Assembly (NCBI RefSeq): GCF_000730665.1
Contig: NZ_BBIV01000002.1
Span: forward strand, 124,001 to 188,000
Source: Pseudomonas plecoglossicida NBRC 103162 = DSM 15088
GTDB taxonomy: Bacteria > Pseudomonadota > Gammaproteobacteria > Pseudomonadales > Pseudomonadaceae
DNA length: 64,000 nt
Reading direction: 5' to 3'
The translations under genes were made by a program, and so were the position numbers. The notes below the pieces were generated by a model that searched no databases, had not been told where the DNA came from, and saw nothing but the letters and a program-made list of their open reading frames with translations. Positions 7,644 through 16,929 of this stretch are shown here, piece by piece (position 1 is the stretch's first letter; each line of letters begins with the position of its first letter).

Positions 7644-9021
7644 GCTCCAACCAGGTCAGCGGCGAGGTGTCGGCGTGGGGCAGGCCGAGGCGATCCAGGG
7701 CTTCGTGCCAGTCGCCCAGGCGTTCGGCATCCAGGGCCTGGCCCGGTGCAGCCTGGAGCAGCCAGATGCGGGTGGCGCCAGCATTGCGAGCGAGCTCCGC
7801 GAGCAGTGCCAGGCTGCCGCGGTCGGGCGAGCGGCGCGGGTCGCAGGCAATCGCCAGGCGCGCGGGGGGGAAGCGGCTGAGCTGTTCGAGCAGCGTGTTG
7901 CGCGACTCGCGACTGTCGAGCACACCGGCGTCGGTCACCGTCTTGGGCAAGGCGGGTGGCCAGGGATGCGCTTCGTCCAGTTCGAGGCCGACCAGCACGG
8001 CAGCGCTGCTGCTGGTGTCCGCCTGGCCGGCCTGGAACTGCGGCAAGGCCTCGGGTGCGGCGTCCTGCACGCCAATGCGTTCGCTACGCGGCATGAGGGT
8101 TTCGCGCAGTTGCGCATAGCCCGGCAGGCTCAGGTCCAGGGCCAGGCGCCGACGGCCCTGGTGCCAGCGCCATAGGCACAAGCCGAACAGCAGCAGGCGC
8201 GGCAGCAAGCCATAGACCAGGACCACGCCCAGCAGCCAGCTGGCCCAGGCCTGGCGGGCCAGGTCCAGCGCTGGCAGGGTGTCGCCGCTGGCGCGGATCA
8301 TGGTTTCGTCCGGCACCGCGAAGCCCAGTAGTGAGGGCAGGGCGCCGAGTGCATGGGTCAGCTGGATGAAAGGCTCGGCGGCGAGCAAGGTGGTTTCCCA
8401 GACGAAGCCATAGCGCCGGGTGGCGAGCAAGGCCAGCAACAGCACCAGCGCACTGAGCATCGCCAGCAGCCACAGGCCATGCACCAGCACACCGAGCAGC
8501 CAGCGGTTCAAGCGTTGACGCTGCAGCAGTACCAGCAGCGCTGGCGCCAGGTGCACGGCCTTGGCGTCGCGGGCAAAGCGCTCGCTCAGCCATAACCACA
8601 GGCGCCCCAGGCTGGCGCCACTTTCGCCGCTCAGTGCCAGCCCGGCCGCCCATCCCAGCAGCATCAACACGTTCAATCCGAGCAGGCTGCCCAGGGCCCA
8701 GAACACGTTGACCGGTCGCAGCCCGTCGCCGAGGGCGGCGAAGGCCAGGCCGGCGCCGCTGAGCACGGCCATCAGCAGCAACGCCAGCAGCGCCAGGCGT
8801 GCGCCCTGTTTCCAGTGGCGCAGGGCGCTGGCCATGCCGTCACGTTCGGCGAGAAACAGCGCCCGAGCCTCGATGCGCGCCGACAGGTCGCCACCGCGCT
8901 GGCGGGCATGGCGGTTGGCTTCCTGGTCCTCCAGGGGGCCGGCGTGTTCCTCGCGCAGGCGCACCGCTTCGGTGAGCCAGCGTTTGTCCAGGGGAGTCGG
9001 TGCAGTCACAAGGTCTTCCAT
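7630..9021 (-). CDS. DUF2868 membrane protein
   Basis: This protein of about 463 residues has at least four hydrophobic segments: near residues 85-105, 115-140, 180-205 and 260-285 of the open frame. A soluble C-terminal half contains LVGLELDEAHPWPP and the predicted nucleotide-independent tail. It matches the DUF2868 family found upstream of DUF3482 GTPases. I chose ATG 9021 (MEDLVTAPT). The open frame runs to an ATG at 9051, which would leave only about 25 bases to the divergent folA start. Its last 14 bases overlap the GTPase gene, which implies coupled expression. Function is unknown. The soluble domain may be the regulatory partner of the GTPase. Confidence 0.78.
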   Translation of the reverse strand: MEDLVTAPTPLDKRWLTEAVRLREEHAGPLEDQEANRHARQRGGDLSARIEARALFLAERDGMASALRHWKQGARLALLALLLMAVLSGAGLAFAALGDGLRPVNVFWALGSLLGLNVLMLLGWAAGLALSGESGASLGRLWLWLSERFARDAKAVHLAPALLVLLQRQRLNRWLLGVLVHGLWLLAMLSALVLLLALLATRRYGFVWETTLLAAEPFIQLTHALGALPSLLGFAVPDETMIRASGDTLPALDLARQAWASWLLGVVLVYGLLPRLLLFGLCLWRWHQGRRRLALDLSLPGYAQLRETLMPRSERIGVQDAAPEALPQFQAGQADTSSSAAVLVGLELDEAHPWPPALPKTVTDAGVLDSRESRNTLLEQLSRFPPARLAIACDPRRSPDRGSLALLAELARNAGATRIWLLQAAPGQALDAERLGDWHEALDRLGLPHADTSPLTWLEHGHD

Positions 9022-9075
9022 TGCACGGTTCAGGGCAGAAGCATAACCCACACGCCGGGTGCTATCCTCGCGGGC

Positions 9076-9591
9076 ATGAATACATCACTCCCCCTCAGCC
9101 TGATCGCGGCCCATGCCGAGAACCGCGTGATCGGCATCGACAACTCCATGCCCTGGCACCTGCCGGGGGATTTCAAGTACTTCAAGGCCACCACCCTGGG
9201 CAAGCCGATCATCATGGGTCGCAAGACCTGGGATTCCCTGGGGCGGCCGCTGCCGGGGCGCTTGAACATCGTGGTCAGCCGTCAGCCGGGGCTGCAACTG
9301 GCCGGTGCCGAGGTGTTCGCTTCCCTGGAGGCGGCGCTGGTGCGTGCCGAGCAGTGGGCGCGGGAGCAGGGCGTCGACGAGTTGATGCTGATTGGCGGCG
9401 CGCAGCTGTACGCACAGGCGCTGGAGAAGGGGCTGGTCAGCCGCATGTACCTGACGCGCGTGGAGTTGGCGCCGGACGGGGATGCGTGGTTCCCGGAGTT
9501 CGACCAGGCCCAGTGGCGGCGGGTATCGACTGAGGCGCAGGTCGAGGGGGATAAGCCTGCGTATCACTTTGAGGTGTGGGAAAAGGTTTGA
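9076..9591 (+). CDS. folA: Dihydrofolate reductase
   Basis: This 171-residue enzyme reduces dihydrofolate to tetrahydrofolate with NADPH in the cytoplasm and is the target of trimethoprim. Diagnostic stretches are LIAAHAENRVIGIDNSMPWHLPGD near the N terminus (the acid of the active site is the Asp of PGD), then IIMGRKTWDSLGRPLPGRLN and LMLIGGAQLYAQAL for cofactor binding. The open frame begins 87 codons earlier, but the family starts at ATG 9076 (MNTSLPLSL). The length from there is the usual 160-175 residues. The gene is divergent from the DUF2868 gene and convergent with the cystine symporter, sharing the hairpin at 9597. Confidence 0.96.
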   Translation: MNTSLPLSLIAAHAENRVIGIDNSMPWHLPGDFKYFKATTLGKPIIMGRKTWDSLGRPLPGRLNIVVSRQPGLQLAGAEVFASLEAALVRAEQWAREQGVDELMLIGGAQLYAQALEKGLVSRMYLTRVELAPDGDAWFPEFDQAQWRRVSTEAQVEGDKPAYHFEVWEKV

Positions 9592-9596
9592 AAGAG

Positions 9597-9620
9597 CAGG
9601 GGCTGCATGTGCAGCCCCTG
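9597..9620. terminator. Hairpin terminator shared by folA and the cystine symporter
   Basis: Perfect 11-bp stem CAGGGGCTGCA / TGCAGCCCCTG six bases after the folA stop, followed by TCTATT. It also lies just past the stop of the convergent symporter gene, so it can serve both strands. Confidence 0.75.
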
Positions 9621-9627
9621 TCTATTC

Positions 9628-11019
9628 TCAGCTATGGCTCAACTCGGCGTGCTCGTCATCGGCCAGCACGCCCTTGTCGGTCTCTTTCAGCAACTGGCTG
9701 GTCACCACGCCCGCAGTCATCGAGCCGTTCACGTTCAGCGCCGTGCGACCCATGTCGATCAGCGGCTCGACCGAAATCAGCAGCGCCACCAGCTCCACCG
9801 GCAAGCCCATGGCCGGCAGCACGATCAGTGCGGCGAAGGTCGCCCCACCACCCACCCCGGCGACACCGGCCGAACTCAGGGTGACGATCGCCACCAGCGT
9901 CGCGATCCACAGCGGGTCGAACGTGTCGATACCTACCGCTGGCGCTACCATCACTGCCAACATCGCCGGGTACAGGCCGGCGCAGCCGTTCTGGCCGATG
10001 GTGGCGCCGAACGAGGCACTGAAGCTGGCGATCGATTGCGGCACGCCCAGGCGGCGTGTCTGCGCCTCGATGTTCAGCGGGATGCTGGCCGCGCTGGAGC
10101 GGCTGGTAAAGGCGAAGGTCAGCACCGGCCAGACCTTGCGGAAGAAGCGCAGCGGGCTGACGCCGGTGACGGCGAGGATGATGCCGTGCACCACGAACAT
10201 CAGACCCAGGCCGATGTACGACACCACCACGAAACTGCCCAGCTTGAGGATGTCGTCCAGGTTGGAGCTGGCCACCACCTTGGTCATCAGCGCCAGCACG
10301 CCGTAAGGGGTCAGCTTCATCACCAGGCGAACCAGGCGCATCACCCAGGCTTGCAGGGTGTCGATGGCCGACAGCGCGCGGGCGCCTTTCTCGGCGTCGT
10401 CCTTGATCAGCTGCAGCGCGGCCAGGCCGACGAACACGGCGAAGATCACCACGCTGATGATCGAGGTCGGCTTGGCCCGGGCCAGGTCGCCCACCGGGTT
10501 GCTCGGAACGAACGACAGCAGCAGCTGCGGGATGTTGAGGTCGGCGACCTTGCCAGCGTAATCACTGTGAATGACCTGCAGGCGCGCGCTTTCCTGGACC
10601 CCGGCCACCAAGCCATCGGCGCTCAGGCCGAACAGGTTGGTCAGGGCCACGCCGATCAGCGCGGCGATGGCGGTGGTCAGCAGCAGCGTGCCGATGCTCA
10701 GCACGCTGATGCGGCCCAGCGAGGAGGCATTGTGCAGGCGGGAAACGGCGCTCAGGATCGAGGCGAAGATCAGCGGCATGACGATCATCTGCAGCAGCCC
10801 CACATAGCCGTTGCCGACCAGGTCGAGCCAGGTGATGGTGGCCTTCAGTACCGGATGGCCGGCGCCATAGAGGGTATGCAGCACCAGGCCGAAGACCACG
10901 CCCAGCACCAGGCCGAGCAAGACCTTCTTGGCCAGGCTCCAGTCGGTACGGCGAGTTTGCGCCAGGCCCAGCAGCAAGGCCAGGAACGCCAGCAGGTTGA
11001 GAGACAACGGCAGGTTCAT
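9628..11019 (-). CDS. tcyP: L-cystine symporter (dicarboxylate/amino acid:cation symporter family)
   Basis: This 463-residue inner-membrane symporter of the DAACS family closely resembles E. coli TcyP (YdjN), which imports L-cystine. Recognisable family segments include [33 protein letters not shown] (the serine-rich hairpin), [19 protein letters not shown] and [16 protein letters not shown], which line the substrate path. About eight helices plus two re-entrant hairpins are visible. ATG 11019 (MNLPLSLNL) is preferred to the frame's upstream ATG at 11049. It has GGAGC seven bases before it and gives the same length as the E. coli protein. Monocistronic. Substrate is assigned by family similarity only. 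Confidence 0.9.
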   Translation of the reverse strand: MNLPLSLNLLAFLALLLGLAQTRRTDWSLAKKVLLGLVLGVVFGLVLHTLYGAGHPVLKATITWLDLVGNGYVGLLQMIVMPLIFASILSAVSRLHNASSLGRISVLSIGTLLLTTAIAALIGVALTNLFGLSADGLVAGVQESARLQVIHSDYAGKVADLNIPQLLLSFVPSNPVGDLARAKPTSIISVVIFAVFVGLAALQLIKDDAEKGARALSAIDTLQAWVMRLVRLVMKLTPYGVLALMTKVVASSNLDDILKLGSFVVVSYIGLGLMFVVHGIILAVTGVSPLRFFRKVWPVLTFAFTSRSSAASIPLNIEAQTRRLGVPQSIASFSASFGATIGQNGCAGLYPAMLAVMVAPAVGIDTFDPLWIATLVAIVTLSSAGVAGVGGGATFAALIVLPAMGLPVELVALLISVEPLIDMGRTALNVNGSMTAGVVTSQLLKETDKGVLADDEHAELSHS

Positions 11020-11260
11020 TGAAGCTCCAGGAAAAAGCAGAAGAGGCATCGCCTCTGTGAGCGATTGCGAACGGAAATGCTAACAGCCTGAAAAGAAACG
11101 AATTTATACCCAAAAGTAATTTGCATAGTCGTTAATGGAATAACGAGTTGTCGGAAATAGCAATGAACACGGCGTTTACGGCTTCACAAAGGTCGTTATG
11201 GGGGGCGCTGGGTGGGGGTTCCTGAACTAGTTTTTCCAGTTTACTTCAGGAGATTCGTAC

Positions 11261-12316
11261 ATGAAGTTCGCTCCGAAAGCCTTGGTGGTGGGCTTGTCCC
11301 TGCTGTTCAGTGTCGAAACCTGGGCCACCGAGCTCAAGCATTGGCCCCCCGAGGCGGCCAGGCAGCTCGATGCCATGATCGCCGCCAATGCCAACAAGGG
11401 TAACTACGCGGTATTCGACATGGACAACACCAGCTACCGCTACGACCTTGAGGAGTCGCTGCTGCCGTTCATGGAGAACAAGGGACTGCTGACCCGTAAC
11501 AAGCTCGATCCCTCGCTCAAGCTGATCCCGTTCAAGGACACCGCCGAGCACAAGGAAAGCCTGTTCAGCTATTACTATCGCCTGTGCGAAATCGACGACA
11601 TGGTCTGCTACCCATGGGTGGCCCAGGTGTTCTCCGGCTTCACCCTCAAGGAGCTGAAGGCCCAGGTCGACGAACTGATGGCATCGGGCAAGCCGGTGCC
11701 CAGCACTTATTTCGAGGGTGACCAGGTCAAGCCGATCGAGGTTCAACCGCCCAAGGTCTTCACCGGCCAGGCCGAGCTGTACAACAAGCTGATGGAGAAC
11801 GGGATCGAGGTCTACGTGATCTCGGCTGCCTCGGAAGAGCTGGTGCGCATGGTCGCCTCGGATCCCAGGTACGGCTACAACGTGAAGCCCGAGCATGTGA
11901 TTGGCGTCAGCCTGCTGCTCAAGGACCGCGCCAACGGCCAGCTGACCACGGCGCGCAAGCAGATCAGTGCCGGGCAGTACGATGCCAAGGCCAACGAAGG
12001 CCTGGAGCTGACGCCCTACCTGTGGACGCCTGCCACCTGGATGGCCGGCAAACAGGCGGCGATCCTCACTTATATCGATGAATGGAAGAAGCCGGTGCTG
12101 GTGGGCGGGGACACGCCAACCAGCGATGGCTACATGCAGTTCCATGGCGTGGATGTGGACAAGGGCGGCATCCACTTGTGGATAAACCGCAAGGCCAAGT
12201 ACATGGACCAGCTCAACGGGATGATCGCCAAGCACGCGGCGGCCCAGGCCAAGGAAGGGTTGCCGGTGACGGCGGACAAGAACTGGGTGATCGTGACGCC
12301 GGAGCAGATTCAGTAA
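11261..12316 (+). CDS. pchP: Phosphorylcholine phosphatase (HAD family), periplasmic
   Basis: This 351-residue protein has a signal peptide (MKFAPKALVVGLSLLFSVETWA, cleaved at about residue 22). It belongs to the HAD-type phosphorylcholine phosphatases described in P. aeruginosa, which release choline from phosphorylcholine in the periplasm. The catalytic motif I is FDMDNTS (about 52-58), with both Asp residues present. Motif II lies around VISAASEEL and motif IV at VGGDTPTSDGYM. An AGGAG ribosome site lies upstream of ATG 11261. It is encoded alone, immediately upstream of the DarT/DarG-type cluster, with no clear terminator between them. The call rests on the remembered family sequence and length (349-351 residues), which agree well. 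Confidence 0.85.
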   Translation: MKFAPKALVVGLSLLFSVETWATELKHWPPEAARQLDAMIAANANKGNYAVFDMDNTSYRYDLEESLLPFMENKGLLTRNKLDPSLKLIPFKDTAEHKESLFSYYYRLCEIDDMVCYPWVAQVFSGFTLKELKAQVDELMASGKPVPSTYFEGDQVKPIEVQPPKVFTGQAELYNKLMENGIEVYVISAASEELVRMVASDPRYGYNVKPEHVIGVSLLLKDRANGQLTTARKQISAGQYDAKANEGLELTPYLWTPATWMAGKQAAILTYIDEWKKPVLVGGDTPTSDGYMQFHGVDVDKGGIHLWINRKAKYMDQLNGMIAKHAAAQAKEGLPVTADKNWVIVTPEQIQ

Positions 12317-12404
12317 GGATTTGTTTTGGCTATATACCTGGCAGACGTGGAATCGCTGACTATCGTTGGTGGCACATGGATATCATTTCTGCCAGAGGTT
12401 CCCG

Positions 12405-12983
12405 GTGGCCATTCGAGATAAGCAATATATCTATCACCTGACAAGCGTCGAAAATGTTCCTTCCATCATTCGTCGTGGTCTGCTTCCTAGAGCCCGGTTG
12501 GACGCAGACTTCACCGACATCGCTGATCCTGAGATTATCGAAGGTCGACGAGGTGAGGCTCTGGAACAGTTTGTGCCATTTCACTGGTTTGCGAAAAACC
12601 CCTTTGATGGCAGAGTGCATCAGGATCGACCAGGCGAACGGTTCGTGTTGATTGCCGTGGCCAGAGATCATGCTCGTCAGTCCAACTGGCGCGTGATACC
12701 GAGGCATCCGTTGGCAGGTGGCGCTCTTGAGTTGCTGGATTATGAAGCAGGGTTTGGAGCGATTGACTGGGATATGATGGAGCGACGAGAGTATCGTGAC
12801 CCCCTGTGCAAGCATGTCTGTATGGCTGAATGTTTGGCTCCAGGACCAGTACCTGCGGTTGAGTTTGCAAAAATCTATACGCCGTCCCCTGAAATCCAGC
12901 AGTCCGTAGCGAGGGAGGCTAGGGGAGCGGGGATGGGCAATCTATGGATCGACTCAAATCCCAATATGTTCCCACCTAGATGA
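12405..12983 (+). CDS. DarT-type (DUF4433) ADP-ribosyltransferase, divergent first copy
   Basis: This 192-residue protein is read from GTG 12405, which has AGAGG six bases upstream. A TTG at 12366 would add 13 poor-looking residues. It has the DarT fold features: YIYHLTSVENVPSIIRRGLL at the N terminus (residues 8-27), DIADPEIIEGRR (38-49, containing the NAD-contacting Arg), FVPFHWFAKNPFDGRV (56-71), and a C-terminal MAECLAPGPVP whose Glu142 matches the catalytic Glu of DarT. DarT enzymes ADP-ribosylate single-stranded DNA bases and act as toxins and anti-phage effectors. Its stop overlaps the next DarT gene as ATGA. It differs strongly from that second copy, so it is not a recent duplicate. 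The subfamily (guanine- or thymidine-modifying) is not resolvable by eye. Lower GC than the flanks. Confidence 0.8.
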   Translation: MAIRDKQYIYHLTSVENVPSIIRRGLLPRARLDADFTDIADPEIIEGRRGEALEQFVPFHWFAKNPFDGRVHQDRPGERFVLIAVARDHARQSNWRVIPRHPLAGGALELLDYEAGFGAIDWDMMERREYRDPLCKHVCMAECLAPGPVPAVEFAKIYTPSPEIQQSVAREARGAGMGNLWIDSNPNMFPPR

Positions 12984-13621
12984 TCTACTCCAGTCTCAAC
13001 CCATCCAAGGCGCTCATCTGGCGAATTGTGCACCGCGATAATCTGCCGTGGCTGCTGGATCATGGGCTGCACGCGGTCTCTTCAGGAAGGATGTCCAGTA
13101 CCTACGTCGGGATCGGCAATCCAGAGCTGATCAGCAAGCGAGCTCAACGCGATGTGCCTATAGAGCCCAACGGAACCCTTGCAGATTATGTGCCTTTTTA
13201 CTTCACTCCGTTCTCAGTGATGATGAAGAACATTCATTCGGGGTGGAGTGTGCAGCAGCGGCGGAACGAAGAGATCGTGATTCTTGTCTCCAGCCTGTAC
13301 CATGCGCAGTCGCTAGGTCTGCGTTTTGTCTTCACGGATGCCCATGCCTACCCGCATTGGACCGGCTACTACAGCGATCTCGCGCAGTTGGACAAAATCG
13401 ATTGGGAGATTTTGCAGCGCAGGGACTTCAAACGTGATCCTGATGATCCTCGAAAAATGGAGCGTTATCAGGCTGAAGCCCTTATCCATGGACATGTCCC
13501 GGTCGCTGGTCTTCTGGGAATTGTCTGCTACAACGAAGCTTTGAAGAGTCGTGTCGTCAAGGAGGTTCAGCAACGTCAACTGAGCCTCCCCGTGCATGCT
13601 CGCCCTGGGTGGTACTTCTGA
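12980..13621 (+). CDS. darT: DarT toxin, DNA ADP-ribosyltransferase (DUF4433)
   Basis: This 213-residue protein is a clear DarT. The N-terminal NAD-binding region reads [19 protein letters not shown] (14-32). [13 protein letters not shown] (47-59) carries the conserved Arg54. [13 protein letters not shown] (69-81) follows. The C-terminal catalytic Glu166 lies in [12 protein letters not shown] (163-174). The known reaction transfers ADP-ribose from NAD to a base in single-stranded DNA; the branch paired with macrodomain DarG proteins modifies thymidine. It starts inside the stop of the upstream DarT-like gene (ATGA) and its own stop TGA shares an A with the antitoxin ATG (TGATG). This gives tight coupling, typical of toxin-antitoxin operons. 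Codon use is more AT-rich than in the flanking core genes. Confidence 0.9.
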   Translation: MIYSSLNPSKALIWRIVHRDNLPWLLDHGLHAVSSGRMSSTYVGIGNPELISKRAQRDVPIEPNGTLADYVPFYFTPFSVMMKNIHSGWSVQQRRNEEIVILVSSLYHAQSLGLRFVFTDAHAYPHWTGYYSDLAQLDKIDWEILQRRDFKRDPDDPRKMERYQAEALIHGHVPVAGLLGIVCYNEALKSRVVKEVQQRQLSLPVHARPGWYF

Positions 13622-14709
13622 TGATTCGCTTCATGCAAGGTAACCTGCTGGAGGCCAAGGCCGACGCGCTGGTTAATACAGTCAACACCGTAGGGGTGAT
13701 GGGGAAAGGCATTGCGCTGATGTTCAAGGAGCGCTTTACCGAGAACTATCGCCAGTACGCTGCTGCCTGCAAAGCGAAAGAAGTAGTTACTGGGAAGATG
13801 TTTGTTACTGAAGTGCGTGAGCTGGATGGGCCGCGCTGGATTGTGAATTTTCCAACCAAGCGGCATTGGCGCTCACCTTCACAAATTGGCTGGATCGTCG
13901 ATGGGCTCCATGATCTGCGCAGCTTTATTATTGAGAATCAAGTAGTTTCGATTGCTATCCCTCCACTTGGTGCTGGTAATGGAGGGTTGCCTTGGACTGC
14001 TGTACGAGAGCAGATTGAAAGCATTCTGAAAGATTTGGATGCGGATATTCTCGTTTATGAGCCTACTGCAAATTATCAAAACGTTTCCAAGCGCAGCGGT
14101 GTTGAGAACCTGACGCCTGCTCGTGCGCTGATTGCAGAGCTGATACGCCGCTATTGGGTGTTGGGGATGGAGTGCAGCTTGCTCGAAGTTCAAAAGCTCG
14201 CCTGGTTTTTGGAGCGATCAATCGAGAGGTTCACGCCGGGCGTCAACCCATTGGACTTGAAGTTTGTCGCTTACAAATATGGCCCTTATGCCAACCGGTT
14301 GGACCACCTTCTAGACAATCTTGATGGCAGTTATTTGCACTGTGGGAAACGGATCAGCGATGCAGGCCCTCTGGACGTAATCTGGTTCGATGAGGGGCGC
14401 AAGGCATTTGTACAGGCATATTTGAACAGTGAGGCCAAGGTTCATTTGCCTGCATTGGAGTTCACCGCTGATTTGATCGATGGCTTTGAATCTCCCTTTG
14501 GGATGGAGCTGCTTGCCACTGTTGATTGGCTATTGCATGAAGATGGTGTTGAGCCGACAGTCCCTGCTGTTCGAGAGCATTTGAAGAATTGGCCTGGAGG
14601 TGCGGGGGCCGCAGCCCGGAAAAGCAAATTGTTCGATGATGATTCTCTTGGGATCGCTCTTGAGAAGTTATCAATGTTTCGTTCGGATCCTGCCGCTTCA
14701 CTTCATTGA
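13621..14709 (+). CDS. darG: DarG antitoxin, macrodomain DNA ADP-ribosylglycohydrolase
   Basis: This 362-residue protein is read from ATG 13621; the frame extends upstream to a GTG at 13609 inside darT. Residues 1-155 form a macrodomain with [19 protein letters not shown] and NFPTKRHWR. Lys80 sits where DarG enzymes have their catalytic Lys, and Asn22 is also present. It removes ADP-ribose from DNA and so reverses DarT. Residues about 165-362 form the DarG C-terminal domain ([32 protein letters not shown]), which in studied systems binds DarT directly and blocks its DNA site. It is the only antitoxin in an operon with two DarT-like genes. It ends at the bidirectional terminator shared with ilvD. 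Confidence 0.92.
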   Translation: MIRFMQGNLLEAKADALVNTVNTVGVMGKGIALMFKERFTENYRQYAAACKAKEVVTGKMFVTEVRELDGPRWIVNFPTKRHWRSPSQIGWIVDGLHDLRSFIIENQVVSIAIPPLGAGNGGLPWTAVREQIESILKDLDADILVYEPTANYQNVSKRSGVENLTPARALIAELIRRYWVLGMECSLLEVQKLAWFLERSIERFTPGVNPLDLKFVAYKYGPYANRLDHLLDNLDGSYLHCGKRISDAGPLDVIWFDEGRKAFVQAYLNSEAKVHLPALEFTADLIDGFESPFGMELLATVDWLLHEDGVEPTVPAVREHLKNWPGGAGAAARKSKLFDDDSLGIALEKLSMFRSDPAASLH

Positions 14710-14727
14710 ATATCAATGAGCAAAAAA

Positions 14728-14753
14728 AACCGGCGCACCAGGCGCCGGTTTTT
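14728..14753. terminator. Terminator shared by darG and ilvD
   Basis: Nine-base-pair stem AACCGGCGC / GCGCCGGTT with a five-base loop, A-run on the left and T-run on the right. It is placed between the convergent darG and ilvD stops and works for either strand. Confidence 0.88.
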
Positions 14754-14767
14754 ACTCCTTCAGGGCC

Positions 14768-16609
14768 TCACAGCCCTTCCAGCATCGCCTTGTTGCGTAC
14801 AGCACCCTTGTCGGCACTGGTCGCCAGCAGCGCATAGGCTTTCAGCGCGGTAGTGACCTTGCGCGGACGCACTTCGGCCGGCTTCCAGCCCTTCTTGTCC
14901 TGCTCGACGCGCCGCGCCGCCAGCTCTTCATCACTGACTTGCAGGTTGATCGAGCGGTTAGGGATGTCGATCAGCACCTTGTCGCCGTCGCGCACCAGGC
15001 CGATGGCGCCGCCAGCGGCCGCTTCCGGCGAAGCGTGGCCGATGGACAGGCCCGAGGTCCCGCCCGAGAAGCGGCCGTCGGTGAGCAGGGCGCAAGCCTT
15101 GCCCAGGCCCTTGGATTTCAGGTACGAGGTCGGGTAGAGCATCTCTTGCATGCCCGGGCCGCCTTTCGGGCCTTCGTAGCGGATGATGACGATGTCACCG
15201 GCCTTCACTTCATCGGCGAGGATGCCGCGCACGGCGCTGTCCTGGCTTTCGAAGATCTTCGCGTTGCCTTCGAACACGTGGATCGACTCGTCGACACCGG
15301 CGGTCTTCACCACGCAACCGTCGAGGGCGATGTTGCCGTACAGCACGGCCAGGCCGCCTTCTTGCGAGTAGGCGTGCTCGAAGCTGCGGATGCAGCCGTT
15401 CTCGCGGTCGTCGTCGAGGGTTTCCCAACGGGTCGACTGGCTGAACGCGGTCTGGGTCGGGATGCCCGCGGGGCCGGCCTTGAAGAAGGTGTGCACCGCT
15501 TCGTCATCGGTCTGGGTGATGTCCCATTTGGCGATGGCTTCTTCCATGCTGCGGCTGTGCACGGTCGGCAGGTCGGTGTGCAACAGGCCGCCACGGGCCA
15601 GCGAGCCGAGGATGCTGAAGATGCCACCGGCGCGGTGGACGTCCTCCATGTGGTACTTCTGGATGTTCGGCGCCACCTTGCACAGCTGCGGCACCTTGCG
15701 CGACAGGCGGTCGATGTCGCGCAGGTCGAACGCTACCTCGCCTTCCTGGGCTGCGGCGAGCAGGTGCAGGATGGTGTTGGTGGAACCGCCCATGGCGATG
15801 TCGAGCATCATGGCGTTCTCGAACGCCTTGAAGTTGGCGATGCTGCGCGGCAGCACCGACTCGTCGTTCTCGCCGTAGTAACGCTTGCACAGCTCGACAA
15901 TGGTGCGGCCGGCGGTGAGGAACAGCTGTTCACGGTCGGCGTGGGTGGCCAGAGTCGAACCGTTGCCCGGCAGGGCCAGGCCCAGGGCTTCGGTCAGGCA
16001 GTTCATCGAGTTGGCGGTGAACATGCCGGAGCAGGAACCGCAGGTCGGGCAGGCGCTGCGCTCGTACTCGGCGACTTTTTCGTCGGAAGCCGTGGAGTCG
16101 GCGGCGATGACCATGGCGTCTACCAGGTCCAGGCCGTGGCTGGCGAGCTTGGTCTTGCCGGCTTCCATCGGGCCACCGGAGACGAAGATCACCGGAATGT
16201 TCAGGCGCAGGGCGGCCATCAGCATGCCGGGGGTGATCTTGTCGCAGTTGGAGATGCAGACGATGGCGTCGGCGCAGTGGGCGTTGACCATGTACTCCAC
16301 GGCGTCGGCGATGATCTCGCGGCTCGGCAGGGAATAGAGCATGCCGTCATGGCCCATGGCGATGCCGTCGTCGACCGCGATGGTGTTGAATTCCTTGGCC
16401 ACGCCACCGGCGCGTTCGATCTCGCGGGCGACCAGCTGGCCCAGGTCCTTCAGGTGCACATGCCCCGGGACGAACTGGGTGAACGAGTTGGCGATGGCGA
16501 TGATCGGTTTCTTGAAATCTTCGTCCTTCATCCCGGTTGCGCGCCACAGTGCACGGGCGCCGGCCATGTTGCGGCCTTGGGTGGAGGTCTTGGAACGATA
16601 ATCAGGCAT
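14768..16609 (-). CDS. ilvD: Dihydroxy-acid dehydratase
   Basis: This 613-residue cytoplasmic Fe-S enzyme converts 2,3-dihydroxy-isovalerate and -methylvalerate to the 2-keto acids in valine, leucine and isoleucine synthesis. Cluster-binding cysteines appear in [12 protein letters not shown] (about 122-133) and [18 protein letters not shown] (about 195-212). The Mg-binding and active-site region [20 protein letters not shown] lies near residues 517-536. The length matches the long (E. coli-like) IlvD class. ATG 16609 has AGGAGCG upstream. Transcribed alone and convergent with the DarT/DarG-type operon. Confidence 0.97.
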   Translation of the reverse strand: MPDYRSKTSTQGRNMAGARALWRATGMKDEDFKKPIIAIANSFTQFVPGHVHLKDLGQLVAREIERAGGVAKEFNTIAVDDGIAMGHDGMLYSLPSREIIADAVEYMVNAHCADAIVCISNCDKITPGMLMAALRLNIPVIFVSGGPMEAGKTKLASHGLDLVDAMVIAADSTASDEKVAEYERSACPTCGSCSGMFTANSMNCLTEALGLALPGNGSTLATHADREQLFLTAGRTIVELCKRYYGENDESVLPRSIANFKAFENAMMLDIAMGGSTNTILHLLAAAQEGEVAFDLRDIDRLSRKVPQLCKVAPNIQKYHMEDVHRAGGIFSILGSLARGGLLHTDLPTVHSRSMEEAIAKWDITQTDDEAVHTFFKAGPAGIPTQTAFSQSTRWETLDDDRENGCIRSFEHAYSQEGGLAVLYGNIALDGCVVKTAGVDESIHVFEGNAKIFESQDSAVRGILADEVKAGDIVIIRYEGPKGGPGMQEMLYPTSYLKSKGLGKACALLTDGRFSGGTSGLSIGHASPEAAAGGAIGLVRDGDKVLIDIPNRSINLQVSDEELAARRVEQDKKGWKPAEVRPRKVTTALKAYALLATSADKGAVRNKAMLEGL

Positions 16610-16929
16610 GAAGCGCTCCTGGCGGCTGAATCAGGTCACAAAAAGGGAAGTGAGCTTCTCTTGTCCTTTGCACCGCAGGCCGGTTGCCACTGGCACGTAT
16701 GGGGGCCCAAGACACTACGGGATCGCCGCATGCTTGGCCAGAGCTCATAAACCCGCCGGGGGATGACTGGCGATGAATAGCCCGATTCTACACCGCTGGC
16801 GCGGCGAGGGAATGAGTAAGCGCATGTAACCCGAGGTGCGGTCGTCTGGCTCCGCTAACTATCTAGCGCCATGTGCAGAGCCCGGTCTTTAACGTAGCGA
16901 AGGTCAATCGCCCTTTGGAGAACTTCATC
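16610..16929. other. Intergenic region between divergent ilvD and PI-PLC gene
   Basis: About 320 bases with no convincing ORF. It must hold the promoters of both divergent genes. The ilvD ribosome site (AGGAGCG on the minus strand) lies at its left edge and the phospholipase ribosome site (TTTGGAGAAC) at its right edge. I see no attenuator-like leader peptide with runs of Val/Leu/Ile codons, and no clear operator. Confidence 0.6.

Noticed and set aside
12370..12394. Imperfect inverted repeat TGGCA...TGCCA around GATATC before the first DarT gene
   Set aside because: The dyad centres of the outer and inner parts do not coincide, and the arms are only five bases; too weak to call an operator.
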